Shown here one piece after another: positions 34,024 through 44,000 of a stretch of DNA of 64,000 nucleotides. Every line of letters begins with the position of its first letter. Position 1 is the first letter of the stretch. This DNA is from Spinactinospora alkalitolerans. GTDB lineage: Bacteria > Actinomycetota > Actinomycetes > Streptosporangiales > Streptosporangiaceae. Location: positions 2,790,001 to 2,854,000 of the forward strand of contig NZ_JACCCC010000001.1 of assembly GCF_013408795.1 (NCBI RefSeq), written 5' to 3'. Below the pieces are notes generated by a model that searched no databases, had not been told where the DNA came from, and saw nothing but the letters and a program-made list of their open reading frames with translations. The position numbers and the translations under genes were made by a program.

Positions 34024-34509
34024 ATGGCCGATACCGAACTGGAGTTCTTCGAGAGCCTGCCGCGCACCCGGGGCGCGGCCATAGCGGTGCTGCGCGACGC
34101 CCGGGGCCGGGTCCTGCTGGTCAAGCCCACCTACAAGCCGGGGTGGGGGCTGCCGGGCGGCGTCATCGAGATGGGGGAGTCGCCGCTGGCGGCCTGCCGG
34201 CGCGAATGCGCCGAGGAGCTGGGGTTCGTGCCGAAGCTGACCGGGCTGGTCTGCGTGGACTGGCGGCCCTCCAGCACCGCGCCCGATCACCGCCCCTGCA
34301 CCGTCTTCGTCTTCTCCGGCGTACTGGCCCCGGGGCAGTTCGAGGCGGTACGGCTGCCCGCCGATGAGCTCAGCGATGCGGTCATGGCCGAGCCCGGCGA
34401 CGTCGCCGACCGCCTGCCCGCGGCCGCGGGCAGGCGCGTCGCGCTGTGCCTGGAGAGCGACCGCGTCCTGTACCTGGAGGACGGCTACGAGGTCACCTGG
34501 GGCCGGTGA
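34024..34509 (+). CDS. NUDIX hydrolase
   Basis: A 161-residue protein with a complete NUDIX box: GGVIEMGESPLAACRRECAE followed by ELG, matching Gx5Ex7REUxEExGU. It hydrolyses a nucleotide diphosphate derivative with Mg2+. TAGGGT ends 7 nt before the ATG, suggesting a leaderless transcript. Its last 17 bp overlap the convergent HD gene. Confidence 0.9.
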   Translation: MADTELEFFESLPRTRGAAIAVLRDARGRVLLVKPTYKPGWGLPGGVIEMGESPLAACRRECAEELGFVPKLTGLVCVDWRPSSTAPDHRPCTVFVFSGVLAPGQFEAVRLPADELSDAVMAEPGDVADRLPAAAGRRVALCLESDRVLYLEDGYEVTWGR

Positions 34510-35056
34510 GGGGGTGGCGGGCCTGGTGGGCCAGGCGCTCATCGGCTCCGGCGGCGATGTCGCCGAGCAGGTCGTCCAGTTCGAGGAACACCTCCCAGCC
34601 CGCGCGGCCGCTCGCCCGCGCGAGCAGCTCCACCACCCGCTGCTCCAGCTCCACCGCCCGCCTGCCCTTCCACACCGTGTCGGCCAGGCTCACCAGCAGG
34701 TCCTCCAGGGTGCGGCCGGGGGCGCCGTAGGAGCCGTGCGTGCGGCAGAACCGGGCCAGGCCGGACGCGACGCCGTGCTCGCGCAGCAGCGCGTACCCGG
34801 CCTCCTCGTGCGCCGAGCCGGGGCCGCTGAGCTCGGCCGGGTGCAGCGTCTTGCCGATGTCGTGGGTCGCGGCGCCGAACAGCACCGCCGGTGCGTCGAT
34901 CCGGGCCTGCGGGTGGTGGCGGGCCGTCCACTCCACCAGGCGCACCGCGACGCCGTGCACGAGGCTCAGGTGGGCGCGCAGCCGCGGCGGCGCGCCCAGG
35001 GCACTCAACAGCCGCGCGGCGTCCTCGGGCAGCGGGACAGCGCCGTCGGGGCTCAC
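34493..35056 (-). CDS. HD-domain phosphohydrolase
   Basis: A 187-residue protein with LVHGVAVRLVEW (first metal His), LFGAATHDIGKTL (HD pair) and EAGYALLREHG with CRTHGSY, as in small HD hydrolases. The GTG 35056 overlaps the stop of the upstream coiled-coil gene (GTGA). Substrate probably a nucleotide, not determined. Confidence 0.82.
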   Translation of the reverse strand: MSPDGAVPLPEDAARLLSALGAPPRLRAHLSLVHGVAVRLVEWTARHHPQARIDAPAVLFGAATHDIGKTLHPAELSGPGSAHEEAGYALLREHGVASGLARFCRTHGSYGAPGRTLEDLLVSLADTVWKGRRAVELEQRVVELLARASGRAGWEVFLELDDLLGDIAAGADERLAHQARHPLTGPR

Positions 35057-35976
35057 CGTCGCCCCTCCCCGGACTCGCCGGGCAGCCGCAGTCCCGCCTC
35101 GGCGGCCTCGGCCAGTGCGCGGCGCAGCCGCTCCTGGGCGGTGCGCGCCCGTTCGCCGAGCTCGCCGATGTGGTCGGCGGCATAGTCGTCGGCGACGGTG
35201 GCGGCCATCAGGTCGAGGTAGTCCTCCTGCTCGGCCAGCAGGCGTTCGACGGCGCGCAGCCGCCGGTGGCTCTCGTCGGCCTCGGCGACCCGGGCCGCGT
35301 AGCCCTCCAGCGCGCCGATCCGCGCCGTGACCGAGGCCTCGGCGGCCTCCAGCGCGGCGGCGCGTTCGGCGAGCAGGTCCTCCAGCCCCTGCGCACCCGA
35401 CAGGTCGGCCTCGGCCTCGGCCGCGCGGGCGCGCAGTTCGGTGACGCGGCGCAACGTGGTGGCGATCTCCCACACCTGCCGGGGCAGCACCACGGCGTTG
35501 TCGATGGCGTCGATGTGGCCGGAGGCGACCACGTCGGCGGCGTCGACGGCGTCCACCGCGCGCTGGGCGCGGGCCAGCAGGTGCCGGGCGGGCTCGTCCA
35601 GGTCGGCCTCTGCCACGATGTAGCGGCCGTGGTGGCGGCGGGCGAGGGCCTGGGCGGGGGACTCGGTGACCCGCCGGGCCGTGACGACGAGGGCGATGAG
35701 CGCGGCGAGCAGCAGCAGCGGCAGCACGAACACGAACAGGCGCAGCAGCAGCCGCATGCCCACCAGCGTGCCGGCCACGGCGACCACCAGGGTGGCCACG
35801 GGGTGCTCGCGCACCCACTGCAGGAACGGGAACTCCCAGCGCGCCGGCACCGGCGGCGGAGCCGGGCTCCCGGCCGGGGTCAGGGCGTGGGCGTGCGACA
35901 GCAGCACCGCGCGCTCCCCGGCCGGCAGGTCGGGGTCGACGACCGGCCGCAGCCGCTCGTGCGGGGAAGAGCTCAT
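35053..35976 (-). CDS. Membrane protein with C-terminal coiled coil
   Basis: A 307-residue protein. After a Pro-rich start there is a hydrophobic pair of helices (about 55-105), then a long charged alpha-helical region (about 130-290) rich in Ala, Glu and Arg with heptad character (EAEADLSGAQGLEDLLAERA). I recognise no family. It is translated upstream of, and coupled to, the HD hydrolase, which may be its functional partner. Confidence 0.7.
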   Translation of the reverse strand: MSSSPHERLRPVVDPDLPAGERAVLLSHAHALTPAGSPAPPPVPARWEFPFLQWVREHPVATLVVAVAGTLVGMRLLLRLFVFVLPLLLLAALIALVVTARRVTESPAQALARRHHGRYIVAEADLDEPARHLLARAQRAVDAVDAADVVASGHIDAIDNAVVLPRQVWEIATTLRRVTELRARAAEAEADLSGAQGLEDLLAERAAALEAAEASVTARIGALEGYAARVAEADESHRRLRAVERLLAEQEDYLDLMAATVADDYAADHIGELGERARTAQERLRRALAEAAEAGLRLPGESGEGRR

Positions 35977-36446
35977 CGTGTGCGTCCTGGGGTGCGGGGC
36001 CTGGAGGACCATTCTGCCCCGCCGCGACCCCGGCCGGCAGGCCCCGCGGCGCGGTGCGCCGTCCGGTAGCGGCCGCATCCCCGGCGGGGCGGGCCTTTCG
36101 GCGGTCTTGACCTTGTCGGGGTGATCGCAACGTTTTCAGGCCCCACAAGGTCAACGTGAGGCTCAACCTCGGCCACCGAGGGCGTGAAACACCGGCCACA
36201 GGAGTTTGAACCCCCGCCCAAAGACTGAACGCACGCCGCCACCCTTGGGCGCCGGGCCGGAACCGCGGTGTCGGCCTGCGTCCACGGTGTCGGCGTGCGC
36301 TTCGCGCGCGGGAGGGCGATTTTGCGTCCACGGGCCTTCGGCCACGCGGGAGAACCGCCCACCCGCACGCCATCCCTCCCGGGACCGAGGTTGAAACCCA
36401 ACGTCGAGACCGGCGTCGGACCACCCGCCACCCGGGGGGGGTAGTG
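35977..36446. other. Intergenic region with long-spaced inverted repeat
   Basis: No supported gene. TTGACCTTGT (36107-36116) and ACAAGGTCAA (36145-36154) are exact reverse complements 28 bp apart, followed inward by CGGGG and CCCC that extend the stem. The following 280 bp are open in several frames but encode only Arg/Pro/Gly-rich sequence. The stretch could be a repeated intergenic element (REP or MITE-like). Confidence 0.4.
36107..36154. repeat. Inverted repeat, 10-bp arms, possible REP/MITE-like element
   Basis: Arms TTGACCTTGT and ACAAGGTCAA are perfect, with a near-continuous inner stem (CGGGG/CCCC). The stem can fold as a hairpin with a 19-20-nt loop. It lies between the divergent membrane protein and ankyrin gene ends, so it may serve as a terminator for the ankyrin transcript. 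Confidence 0.5.
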
Positions 36447-36869
36447 CTAGCGGGCCTCGCCGGAGGAGAACAGCTCCAGGTAGTGGGTCTTGGCGAACAT
36501 ACGGGCGGCCTCGGCGGCCGAGGGCTGTCCGGCCCCGGGGTCGGCGCCGTGGTCGACCAGGATGCGCACCACTTCGTCCTCGCCCTTGAACACCGCACCC
36601 GCCAGCGGGGACTGGCCCCGGTCGTTGAGCCGGTCGACGTCGGCGCCGCGCTCGCACAGGCGTGCGACCGTGCCGGCGTGGCCGTGGTAGGCGGCCAGCA
36701 TGACGAGGCTGTCGCCCTTGTCGTTGGTCAGGTTCACCGGCACGCCCGCGTCGATGTAGGCGGTCAGGGACTCGGTGTCGCCGTGGCGGGCGAAATCGAA
36801 GACCTTGGTCGCCAGGGCGACGACGTCGGGATCGTGACCGGATTCGGCGGAGGGTTCTGTATTGCTCAC
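36447..36869 (-). CDS. Ankyrin-repeat protein
   Basis: A 140-residue protein with three ankyrin-like repeats: DTESLTAYIDAGVPVNLTND, then GDSLVMLAAYHGHAGTVARL, and GQSPLAGAVFKGEDEVVRIL. Short bacterial ankyrin proteins usually mediate protein contacts, often beside catalases; no such partner is adjacent. The GTG 36869 lies 7 nt after TAGGCT (36882-36877 on the minus strand), suggesting leaderless translation. Confidence 0.85.
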   Translation of the reverse strand: MSNTEPSAESGHDPDVVALATKVFDFARHGDTESLTAYIDAGVPVNLTNDKGDSLVMLAAYHGHAGTVARLCERGADVDRLNDRGQSPLAGAVFKGEDEVVRILVDHGADPGAGQPSAAEAARMFAKTHYLELFSSGEAR

Positions 36870-37069
36870 GTATCCAAGCCTAGAGTGAGAACAAGCTCGT
36901 CATGGCGCGTGACGGGCCTGGTCAGGCGGGTCGGCGCGGCCGGGCCGCAGCGGTGCCGCCGGTGGCGCGCCACCGGCGGCCGGGGGCCGGCGGCCGCCGA
37001 TGTGTCCCACATGACCATTTTCGCTCATTTGTCGGTATGGTGCTTGATCGATCCGAGAGGAGCACCCTT

Positions 37070-37582
37070 GTGCGACATGTCATCGGCTTCATCATCGGCC
37101 TCGTCCTCGCCCCCGTCATCCTGCTCGCCAGCGGCTGGGCCCTGCCCCGGTTCGTGACGATCAACGGCTTCGGCGGCACCTTCGTCAGCTTCACCGGGAT
37201 CACCGCCCTCGGTGCGCTCGCCCTGCTCGCACTGGTACTGGCCTGCACGCTCACCGCGCCCCGGCTCACCCCGCTCGTGCCGGGCATCGCGGGGCTGACG
37301 CTGGTCGGCGTGACGGCGGCCCACCTGCTGCGCCCCGGACTCGCCGATCGCGTCCCCGGCCTGCCCGGGCTGGAGGGCGCTCTCACCCTGCTGCCTCTGG
37401 GGCTCTACCTTCCCCTGGCCCTGGCCCTGATCATCCCGCTGTTCGTTCCGTCGCGGTGGCAGAGCTACCGGCCCCGCGGCGCACACGCCGCCGGTGAGGA
37501 CGAGGAGTACTTCGAGGACCTCTACGACGACGACGGCGACGAGGCCGCCCCGCCGCGCCGGCGCGACGCCGGCGCGGCCTGA
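37070..37582 (+). CDS. Four- to five-helix membrane protein, unknown function
   Basis: A 170-residue protein: GTG 37070 is preceded by GAGAGGAG at a good distance. Helices lie at about 5-25, 35-58, 65-85 and 105-130; the C-terminal 40 residues are acidic (GEDEEYFEDLYDDDGDE) and cytoplasmic by charge. No family recognised. Confidence 0.72.
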   Translation: MRHVIGFIIGLVLAPVILLASGWALPRFVTINGFGGTFVSFTGITALGALALLALVLACTLTAPRLTPLVPGIAGLTLVGVTAAHLLRPGLADRVPGLPGLEGALTLLPLGLYLPLALALIIPLFVPSRWQSYRPRGAHAAGEDEEYFEDLYDDDGDEAAPPRRRDAGAA

Positions 37583-37667
37583 TCCTCCGGCGATCCCGGC
37601 GTCGCCGACCCCGCACCGGTGGCGTCAACGCCCACGAGGCCGGGGCCGGCCGGGCCGCCCGGCGGCG

Positions 37668-39086
37668 CTACCGCCAGTTCGGGCCCCAGGCGGCGCTGTC
37701 GGAGACGCCCGGGGGCAGCGGGGGCAGGAAGTCGGCGCCCGGCGGGCGCCGGTCGGCGGACTCGGGGCCGGGGTCGGGCTGCGGCGCCGCCTCGACCGGG
37801 TCGGGCGCGGCGGCGTCGGTGACGGCCGGGATCGCCTCGGTCGGAGCGGGCCGCGGCGCGAACGCTTCGCCCGGCACCGGGTCGGCGGGTCCGCCCGCCG
37901 CACCGGATCCCTGCGGGCCGGGCGCCTCGGGCGCGGGCCCGGCGACCTCGTGGGACGGCGGTTCCTGCGTCAACGGCGGCTCCTGCGCCACCGGGCCGAC
38001 CGGCTGCGCCCCGGAGCCCGCGCCGCCGAACGCCTCGCCCATCGCCTCGCCCGGCGCGGCCCGCCGCCACCACAGCGCGGCCTGCTCGCCGTCGAGTTCC
38101 TCGACGACCTCCAGCCGCCCCGCGATGTGGGGGTGCCTGCGCACGGAGTTCCAGGTGCGCTTGTAGGGCGGCTCGTCCAGGACCACCACGCGCTCGCCCT
38201 CGACCACGGGGACGTCGCCGGGCACGCCCTCGTTCCACACCCACGAGCCGTCGGCGGCCACCAGGTTCCACCAGCCCGTGACGACGGAGTCGCGGTCGAT
38301 CTCGCCGTCGGAGGCCGCGGCCACCCAGGCCGGGTCGGGCCGTTCGCCGGCCAGGCCGCGCCCCTGCGCGCCGACCAGCGCATCGGCCAGCAGCGTGTGG
38401 AGCTGGAAGTTGTCGCCGACGCCGTCGAAGCGCACCCGGAAACCGCGCCCCGAGGCCCGGTCCAGCACCAGCGCCGAGGCCGCCTCCGACATCCGCAGCA
38501 GCTCCGCGGCCTCACCGAACTCCGGCAGGAACGGCGCGAGCTGCCCGGCGACCGCCAGCAGCTCCTCGCGCATCGCCGCGTCCTCGCGGAGCGCGGCGCG
38601 CACGCCGGCGTCGCTCAGCATGGTTTTGGCCGACAGCCCGTAGCGGCGCGCGACCCACCAGCACATCGTCGCCGTGGGCGCGGACTCCCCGAGCACCTCG
38701 GCCACCCGCTCCTCGTCGGCCGCGGTGACCTGCTCGGGCTCGGGCGGGGCGCCGCCGCCGGTCTTGTCCCAGGCGTAGAGGAACACGCCGGCGCCCTTGC
38801 CGGTCTCGCGCAGCCGGCGCAGCACCTCGATCCCGGCCTCGCCCGGCGAGGCGCCCATCTCCACCAGCGCGCCGGCGACGACCATCAGGTCGGCCGCCAT
38901 GCCGGGGACGGCGTGGTTGCCGGCGAATATCGGCGCGAGCGCCTCCAGCGCGATGTTGCGCTCTTCGGCGGGAACCTGGCGGGCGAGGTTGTAGGCCTCG
39001 GCCACGGCGGGGCCGAAACGCTGGGGGTCCGCCGCGAGGGAGGCGTCGATCAGCTCCTGGAAGGCAGCACGAAACGCATCGATCAC
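37668..39086 (-). CDS. Conserved hypothetical protein with Pro/Ala-rich C-terminal tail
   Basis: A 472-residue soluble protein. The first ~320 residues are mixed alpha/beta without a motif I recognise (VIDAFRAAFQELIDASLAAD, WWVARRYGLSAKTMLSDAG, DPAWVAAASDGEIDRDSVV). The last ~130 residues are low-complexity Pro/Ala/Glu. GTG 39086 has AAGGA 8 nt upstream. It may be a scaffold or regulatory protein; no partner is adjacent except the recombinase. Confidence 0.65.
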   Translation of the reverse strand: MIDAFRAAFQELIDASLAADPQRFGPAVAEAYNLARQVPAEERNIALEALAPIFAGNHAVPGMAADLMVVAGALVEMGASPGEAGIEVLRRLRETGKGAGVFLYAWDKTGGGAPPEPEQVTAADEERVAEVLGESAPTATMCWWVARRYGLSAKTMLSDAGVRAALREDAAMREELLAVAGQLAPFLPEFGEAAELLRMSEAASALVLDRASGRGFRVRFDGVGDNFQLHTLLADALVGAQGRGLAGERPDPAWVAAASDGEIDRDSVVTGWWNLVAADGSWVWNEGVPGDVPVVEGERVVVLDEPPYKRTWNSVRRHPHIAGRLEVVEELDGEQAALWWRRAAPGEAMGEAFGGAGSGAQPVGPVAQEPPLTQEPPSHEVAGPAPEAPGPQGSGAAGGPADPVPGEAFAPRPAPTEAIPAVTDAAAPDPVEAAPQPDPGPESADRRPPGADFLPPLPPGVSDSAAWGPNWR

Positions 39087-39120
39087 CCGGGCATCCTTCC
39101 ATATTTCCGGCACGGTGCGG

Positions 39121-40335
39121 TCACAGGCCCAGTCTGGTGACCGCGTTGTCCTCCAACGGGTTGGCGGTGCGGATGTAGCCGTGCACCGTGCGTGCGTTGG
39201 TCCAGCGGCCCTGCCGCATGATCTCGCGGTCGCCTGCGCCGCCCAGAGCGGCCTGGGTGGCGAAGCCCGAGCGCAGCGAGTGGCCGCCGAAGGCGTCGGG
39301 GTCCAGCCCGGCCCGCTCGGCGTAGCGCTTGACCAGGTCGGCCACTGCCCGGCCGGAGACGGCGCGCTCACCGATCCCGCCGTGCCGGTTGACCGCGGGA
39401 AACAGCGGGCGCGCGGTGCCGTCGGCCAGGTCGGTGCCGGCGTAGGCGTGGCAGCGGTGCGCGCGGGCATCGGGCCGCTCGCCCTCACCGGTGAGCAGCG
39501 CCCGCACGGCCGCGCCGCCCCCGTCGCGGCGGGCCTCCAGCACCTCGGCCCAGTCGGCGAACGCACACACCGGGCACATCGCCGCCCGGCGCCCGCGCGG
39601 CAGCGCCACCTGCTGGGCGTGGCGGGCCTCCTGGTCGGTCTTGGTGACGGACAGCCGCACCACCAGCAGCGGCTCGCCGGTCCCGGCATCGGTGTCCACG
39701 GCGACGTCGTCGAAGCTCAGCGCCGCCAGCTCGGCGCGCCGCAGCGCACCGGCGAACCCGGTCAGCAGCAGCAGCGCGTCGCGGCGCCGGGCCGCCCCGC
39801 TGGGATGGCCCGGCGCGGGGCGCTCGGCCAGCAGCGCCTCCAGGGTGTGCAGCAGCACCGGGCGCTTGCGCCTGGGCTGGGCGCGGCGGTGGCGCCGGAT
39901 GCCGCGCAGCGTCATACGCACCACATCGGCGCGAGTGGGCGAGGCGAGCCCGTTGGCCCCGTGCACCGCGGCGATCGCCGCGGCCCTGCGTTCCAGCGTG
40001 GCCGGCGACAGCGCCCAGCGGCCCGGGTCGTCCTCGCGTACCGTGTCGGCCGCGGCGGCCAGGTACACCGCCACGTCCACCGGGTCGGCCGGCAGCGACC
40101 GGCGCCCTTCGGCCAGGCACCACGCGGTGAACCCCACCCAGTCCGACCGGTAGGCGCGCAGCGTGTTCGCCGACTGCGCGGCCGCGAGGTAGCGGCCCAG
40201 CGCCGCGGCCTGGTCCTCGTCGAAGCGGCGGCGCACCGCCTCCAGCGCCCGGGTGTCGATCAGCACGCTGTGCGTGCCGCGCTCCAGGCGGGTGCGGACC
40301 TCTGCGGGCAGCGCCGAATCACCGTTGGTGCTCAC
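39121..40335 (-). CDS. Tyrosine recombinase with CPVC insert
   Basis: A 404-residue site-specific recombinase, complete: Arg199 (GALRRAELA), Lys232 (SVTKTDQEA), His352-Arg355 (GGHSLRSGF), Trp378 (QGRWTNART) and Tyr387 (VHGYIRTA). Residues 254-257 (CPVC) form a likely metal-binding insert between the catalytic parts. The N-terminal SAM-like domain begins near residue 40. No excisionase, transfer or replication gene is adjacent, so this is either a lone domesticated recombinase or part of a decayed element. Confidence 0.87.
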   Translation of the reverse strand: MSTNGDSALPAEVRTRLERGTHSVLIDTRALEAVRRRFDEDQAAALGRYLAAAQSANTLRAYRSDWVGFTAWCLAEGRRSLPADPVDVAVYLAAAADTVREDDPGRWALSPATLERRAAAIAAVHGANGLASPTRADVVRMTLRGIRRHRRAQPRRKRPVLLHTLEALLAERPAPGHPSGAARRRDALLLLTGFAGALRRAELAALSFDDVAVDTDAGTGEPLLVVRLSVTKTDQEARHAQQVALPRGRRAAMCPVCAFADWAEVLEARRDGGGAAVRALLTGEGERPDARAHRCHAYAGTDLADGTARPLFPAVNRHGGIGERAVSGRAVADLVKRYAERAGLDPDAFGGHSLRSGFATQAALGGAGDREIMRQGRWTNARTVHGYIRTANPLEDNAVTRLGL

Positions 40336-40414
40336 GGTGGTCCATGATGGCGGATCGCCGGCGCGGGGGCGCGGTCCGCCCCGCCCGGCGCGCGGCTCCC
40401 CGGCGTCGGCTCCC

Positions 40415-40858
40415 CTACCCGAACGCCCCGGCGATGCCCCCGAGGAGTTCGGCCGGGGATGCCAGCGAGAACACCACGACCGCGGACAGCGCCAGGGCGG
40501 CGGCGAACATGGCGGCCGCGACCCTGCGGCGCAGCCACAGCGCGGCCACCGCGCCGCCCAGCGGAACCAGCAGGGCGAACACCAGCATCCAGACCAGGTA
40601 CCAGGCGGCGGCCCTGCGGGCGGCGTCGGTGACCTCGCCGGTGTCGAGCATCGCGAAACCCTCGGCCAGGTAGAGCACGAAGAACAGCGGGGAGCCGGCC
40701 AACCAGGCGCACGCCAGCAGGATCCACACCGCGGCCGGCCAGCGCCTGCGGTCCTCGACGACCAGCGGCGTGCGGCTGACGGAACGGGGCACGGCGGGCG
40801 CCTCCCCGGTCGGGCGCGCCTGCGTGGGGCTGCGTCCGCGCTTCTTCTTGGGCGCCAT
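40415..40858 (-). CDS. Small membrane protein
   Basis: A 147-residue protein with a basic N-terminus (MAPKKKRGRSPTQARPTGEA), then three membrane helices (about 43-65, 88-112 and 115-140). ATG 40858 is preceded by GGAGGA. I recognise no family. It follows the recombinase in the reverse direction and is separated from the nuclease-helicase by 192 bp. Confidence 0.65.
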   Translation of the reverse strand: MAPKKKRGRSPTQARPTGEAPAVPRSVSRTPLVVEDRRRWPAAVWILLACAWLAGSPLFFVLYLAEGFAMLDTGEVTDAARRAAAWYLVWMLVFALLVPLGGAVAALWLRRRVAAAMFAAALALSAVVVFSLASPAELLGGIAGAFG

Positions 40859-41050
40859 CCGTCCTCCGGTCATGTCCAGCGGGTGAGGGTTTCGAACCGT
40901 CACCTTAGACGCCGGATCCCCCCGCCCCGAACCGCCCGCCCCGCCGAAACGCTGCGCCGAGGGCGTCGTGCACGAGGTGCTGCAGCGGGCCCGGCCCAAC
41001 AGCAGGATCCCCGGCGTGCGCTCCACCGGAGGGCTGAACGCGGTGCGCGG

Positions 41051-44000
41051 CTAGCGTGGCCCGGCGCCGGGCCACGGCCGGGCCGCGGTGCACAGTCCGG
41101 CGAATCCGGCCAGCACCCGCAGCTCGGCGATCGAGCGCGGCGCGGCCGTGACCAGGTGCGGGGAGTACACCAGCGCCGTCAGCACCTGGGCTCGCGACAG
41201 CGCCACGTTCAGCCGGTTGCGCGAGAGGACGAAGTCAAGGCCGCGCGAGGCCTCGGCGGCGCTGGAGACCGTCATCGAGCAGATCACCACCGGCGCCTCC
41301 TGGCCCTGGAACCGGTCCACGGTGCCCACCCGCACCTCGTCCAGGCCCGCCTGCTCCAGTGCCCGGCGCAGCGCCCGCACCTGCAGGTTGAACGGGGCGA
41401 CGACCAGGATGTCGGCGCCGTCCAGCGCGCGCGGCGCCGCACCCGGCTCGGTGAATGAGGTGCCCACCAGGCGCGCCGCCAGGTCCACCACCGCCGAGAC
41501 CTCCTCGGGGCTGTGGGTGGTGCGGCCGGTGTGCTCGGTCTCGATCCGGTAGGTGCCCGCGGCCACGCCGGCCAGGCCGCGCCCCGCCGCCGAGGGGTGG
41601 GCGCGCAGCAGGCCCCGGTAGGACAGCCGCGACACCGGCTCGCACACCTGCGGGTGCATCCGGCGGGTCTGGTCCAGGAAGTAGCCCATCGAGGGGCCGA
41701 TGATCTCCTGCTCGCCCACCAGGTGCTCCAGTGCCGAGGCCGCGGCGCCCTCGCCGTGCGTGCCCTGCACGACCTGGGGCAGCTGCTGGGGGTCGCCCAG
41801 CAGCACCAGGTCGCGGGCCGCAGCGGAGACGGCCAGGGTGTCGGCGAGCGCGAACTGGCCGGCCTCGTCGATGATCAGCACGTCGAAGGGGTCGCCGGCG
41901 AAGGCCTCGTTGGCGAAGTTCCACGCGGTGCCGCCCACCAGGTGGCCGCCGCCGTGCCCGGCCCGCCAGCCCACCAGGTCCTTGATCTGCTTGGGCTGGT
42001 CCCAGGCCGCCTCAGGGTCGGGCTTCTTGGCCGGCCGCTTGGCGCACGGCAGCTCCGTGCCGGCCTCCTTCGCCGCCTTCAGCGCCGCGGCCAGCACGTT
42101 CTCGATCGCCTTGTGGCTGGTGGAGCAGACCCCGACGCTTCTGCCCGCGGCGACCAGGTGGGTGATCAGGCGCGCCGCCAGGTAGGTCTTGCCCGCGCCG
42201 GGCGGCCCCTGCACGGCGAGGTAGGAGGAGTCCAGCCGGTCCACCGCCTCGATCACGGTGGCCACCGGGTCGCCGTCGCGCACGGCGGGCAGCGCGCCGC
42301 CGCCGCGCAGCCGGGGCGGGATCCGGCGCAGCACGTCCACGCCGGCCAGCGGCGGCAGCGCGGGCAGGTCGGCCACGACGCGTTCGGTCAGCGACAGCAG
42401 CGCCGCGTCCTTGGGCGCGGCCCGCACCGGCGAACCGGGCAGCACCGCGACCGGGACCCGGGCGTAGGTGTCGCCGGGGTCGGCCGTCTCCAGCAGCGTG
42501 AGCCGGTCGGCGCCGGCGGTCTCGACCCTGGCGCCGGTGGTGGCCGCCGGCTGCCCCGGCGGGCCGGGGTGCAGCAGCCGGACGTCGTCGCCCGCGGTGA
42601 AGGGGTGCGGGCGGGAGGGGTCGGCCCGCGCGTGCAGCTCCCTGCGGGACTTGCGCTGCCGGCCGGTCGGCTCCTGCCACTCCCCCGCGCGGACCCGCAG
42701 CGGCACCAGGCAGCCGTTGTCGGCCTCCAGCTCCTCCACCGGCGCCGAGGCGCGGCGGAAGAACTCCCACCACGCCGGGTTGGCCTCGCGCCGGTAGTAG
42801 CCCACCAGGGCGGCGAACAGCGCCCGCGTCCGCTGCTCGGCGTCGCGGGCGTCGGGGTCGGCGGGGACCTCGGCGAGCAGCGGGTCGGTCAGCGCCCGGG
42901 CCTGCGCCTCGATCTCGGCGCGGCGGCGCGCGGCCTCGGCGGCGCGCTCGTCGCCGTCCTCGGCCGCCAGCTCGTCCTGGCGGATCGGGCGCGCCCGCAC
43001 CCCGTGCTCGGTGCGCCGCTCCTCCAGCCAGTCGCGCAGCCGCGCCGTGGAGACGCAGTCGTCGCGGTTGTAGGCGGCGATCCCCGACAGCACCTTCTCG
43101 GCGCGCTCGGCCTCGCCGGCCTGGCACGCGGCGACGTACTCGGCGTAGGCGTCGATGCTGGAGGTCGCGGTGGTGACCTCGCCGGCGCGTCCGGAGCCGA
43201 GGTAGAGCGGTTCGAGGTACTTGATCGAGTAGGAGCGCTGGGAGACGCGCAGGCTCTTCTTCACCACGGTGTAGAGGTCCACCAGGCGGCGCCCGCGCAG
43301 CAGGTCGTCCACCTCGGCCTCGCGCGTGCCGAACGTCGCCGCCAGCAGCTTGAGCCGGTCCACCTCATAGGAGGCGTAGTGGTAGACGTGGGCGCCGGGG
43401 TCGGCGTCGATGCGGGCCGCGGTGAAGTCGACGAACTCCTCGAACGCCCGCTTCTCCTGGGCGCGGTCGTGGGCCCAGAACGCGTGGAAGCGCTCCTCGC
43501 CCCCGTCCTCGGTCACCGCCCCGAACAGGTACTCCAGGCCGCGCCCGTCGGCGCCCTCGTAGTAGGGGAAGCCCTCCATGTCGAAGAAGACGTCGCCGTG
43601 GCTGGGCTCGGGCAGCGTGGCCAGGCCCTCCTCGGAGTGGACCTCGGCGATGACGGTGCCGGTGGGGTCCTCGGCGGTGCGCGTGGCGTCCTGGCGCGCC
43701 TGCAGCGCCGCCTGCTCGCGCAGCCGGGTGTAGGCGTGGTGCGGCAGCGGTTCGGGCCGGTCCCGCTCGTCGGCGCCGGCCAGCGCGTCGATCGTGGTGA
43801 TCCCGGCGTCGCAGAGCTTGCGGACCTGGTCGGTGCGGATCCCGGCGACCAGGGACAGGTGCCGGGCGCCGGCCCGGCCTTCGGCGCACATCGCGGCGTA
43901 GCCGCAGCTCTCGCAGGCGTGGCGCGGCTCGCCCCACAGCGGCGACGGCAGCCGGGCCGGGGCGCGCAGCCGGCCCAGCAGCCGCTCGCGCACCGATGAC

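Noticed and set aside
40875-40915. tRNA T-loop-like GGTTCGAAACC on the minus strand
   Set aside because: Flanking stems do not pair and no acceptor or anticodon arms can be drawn.
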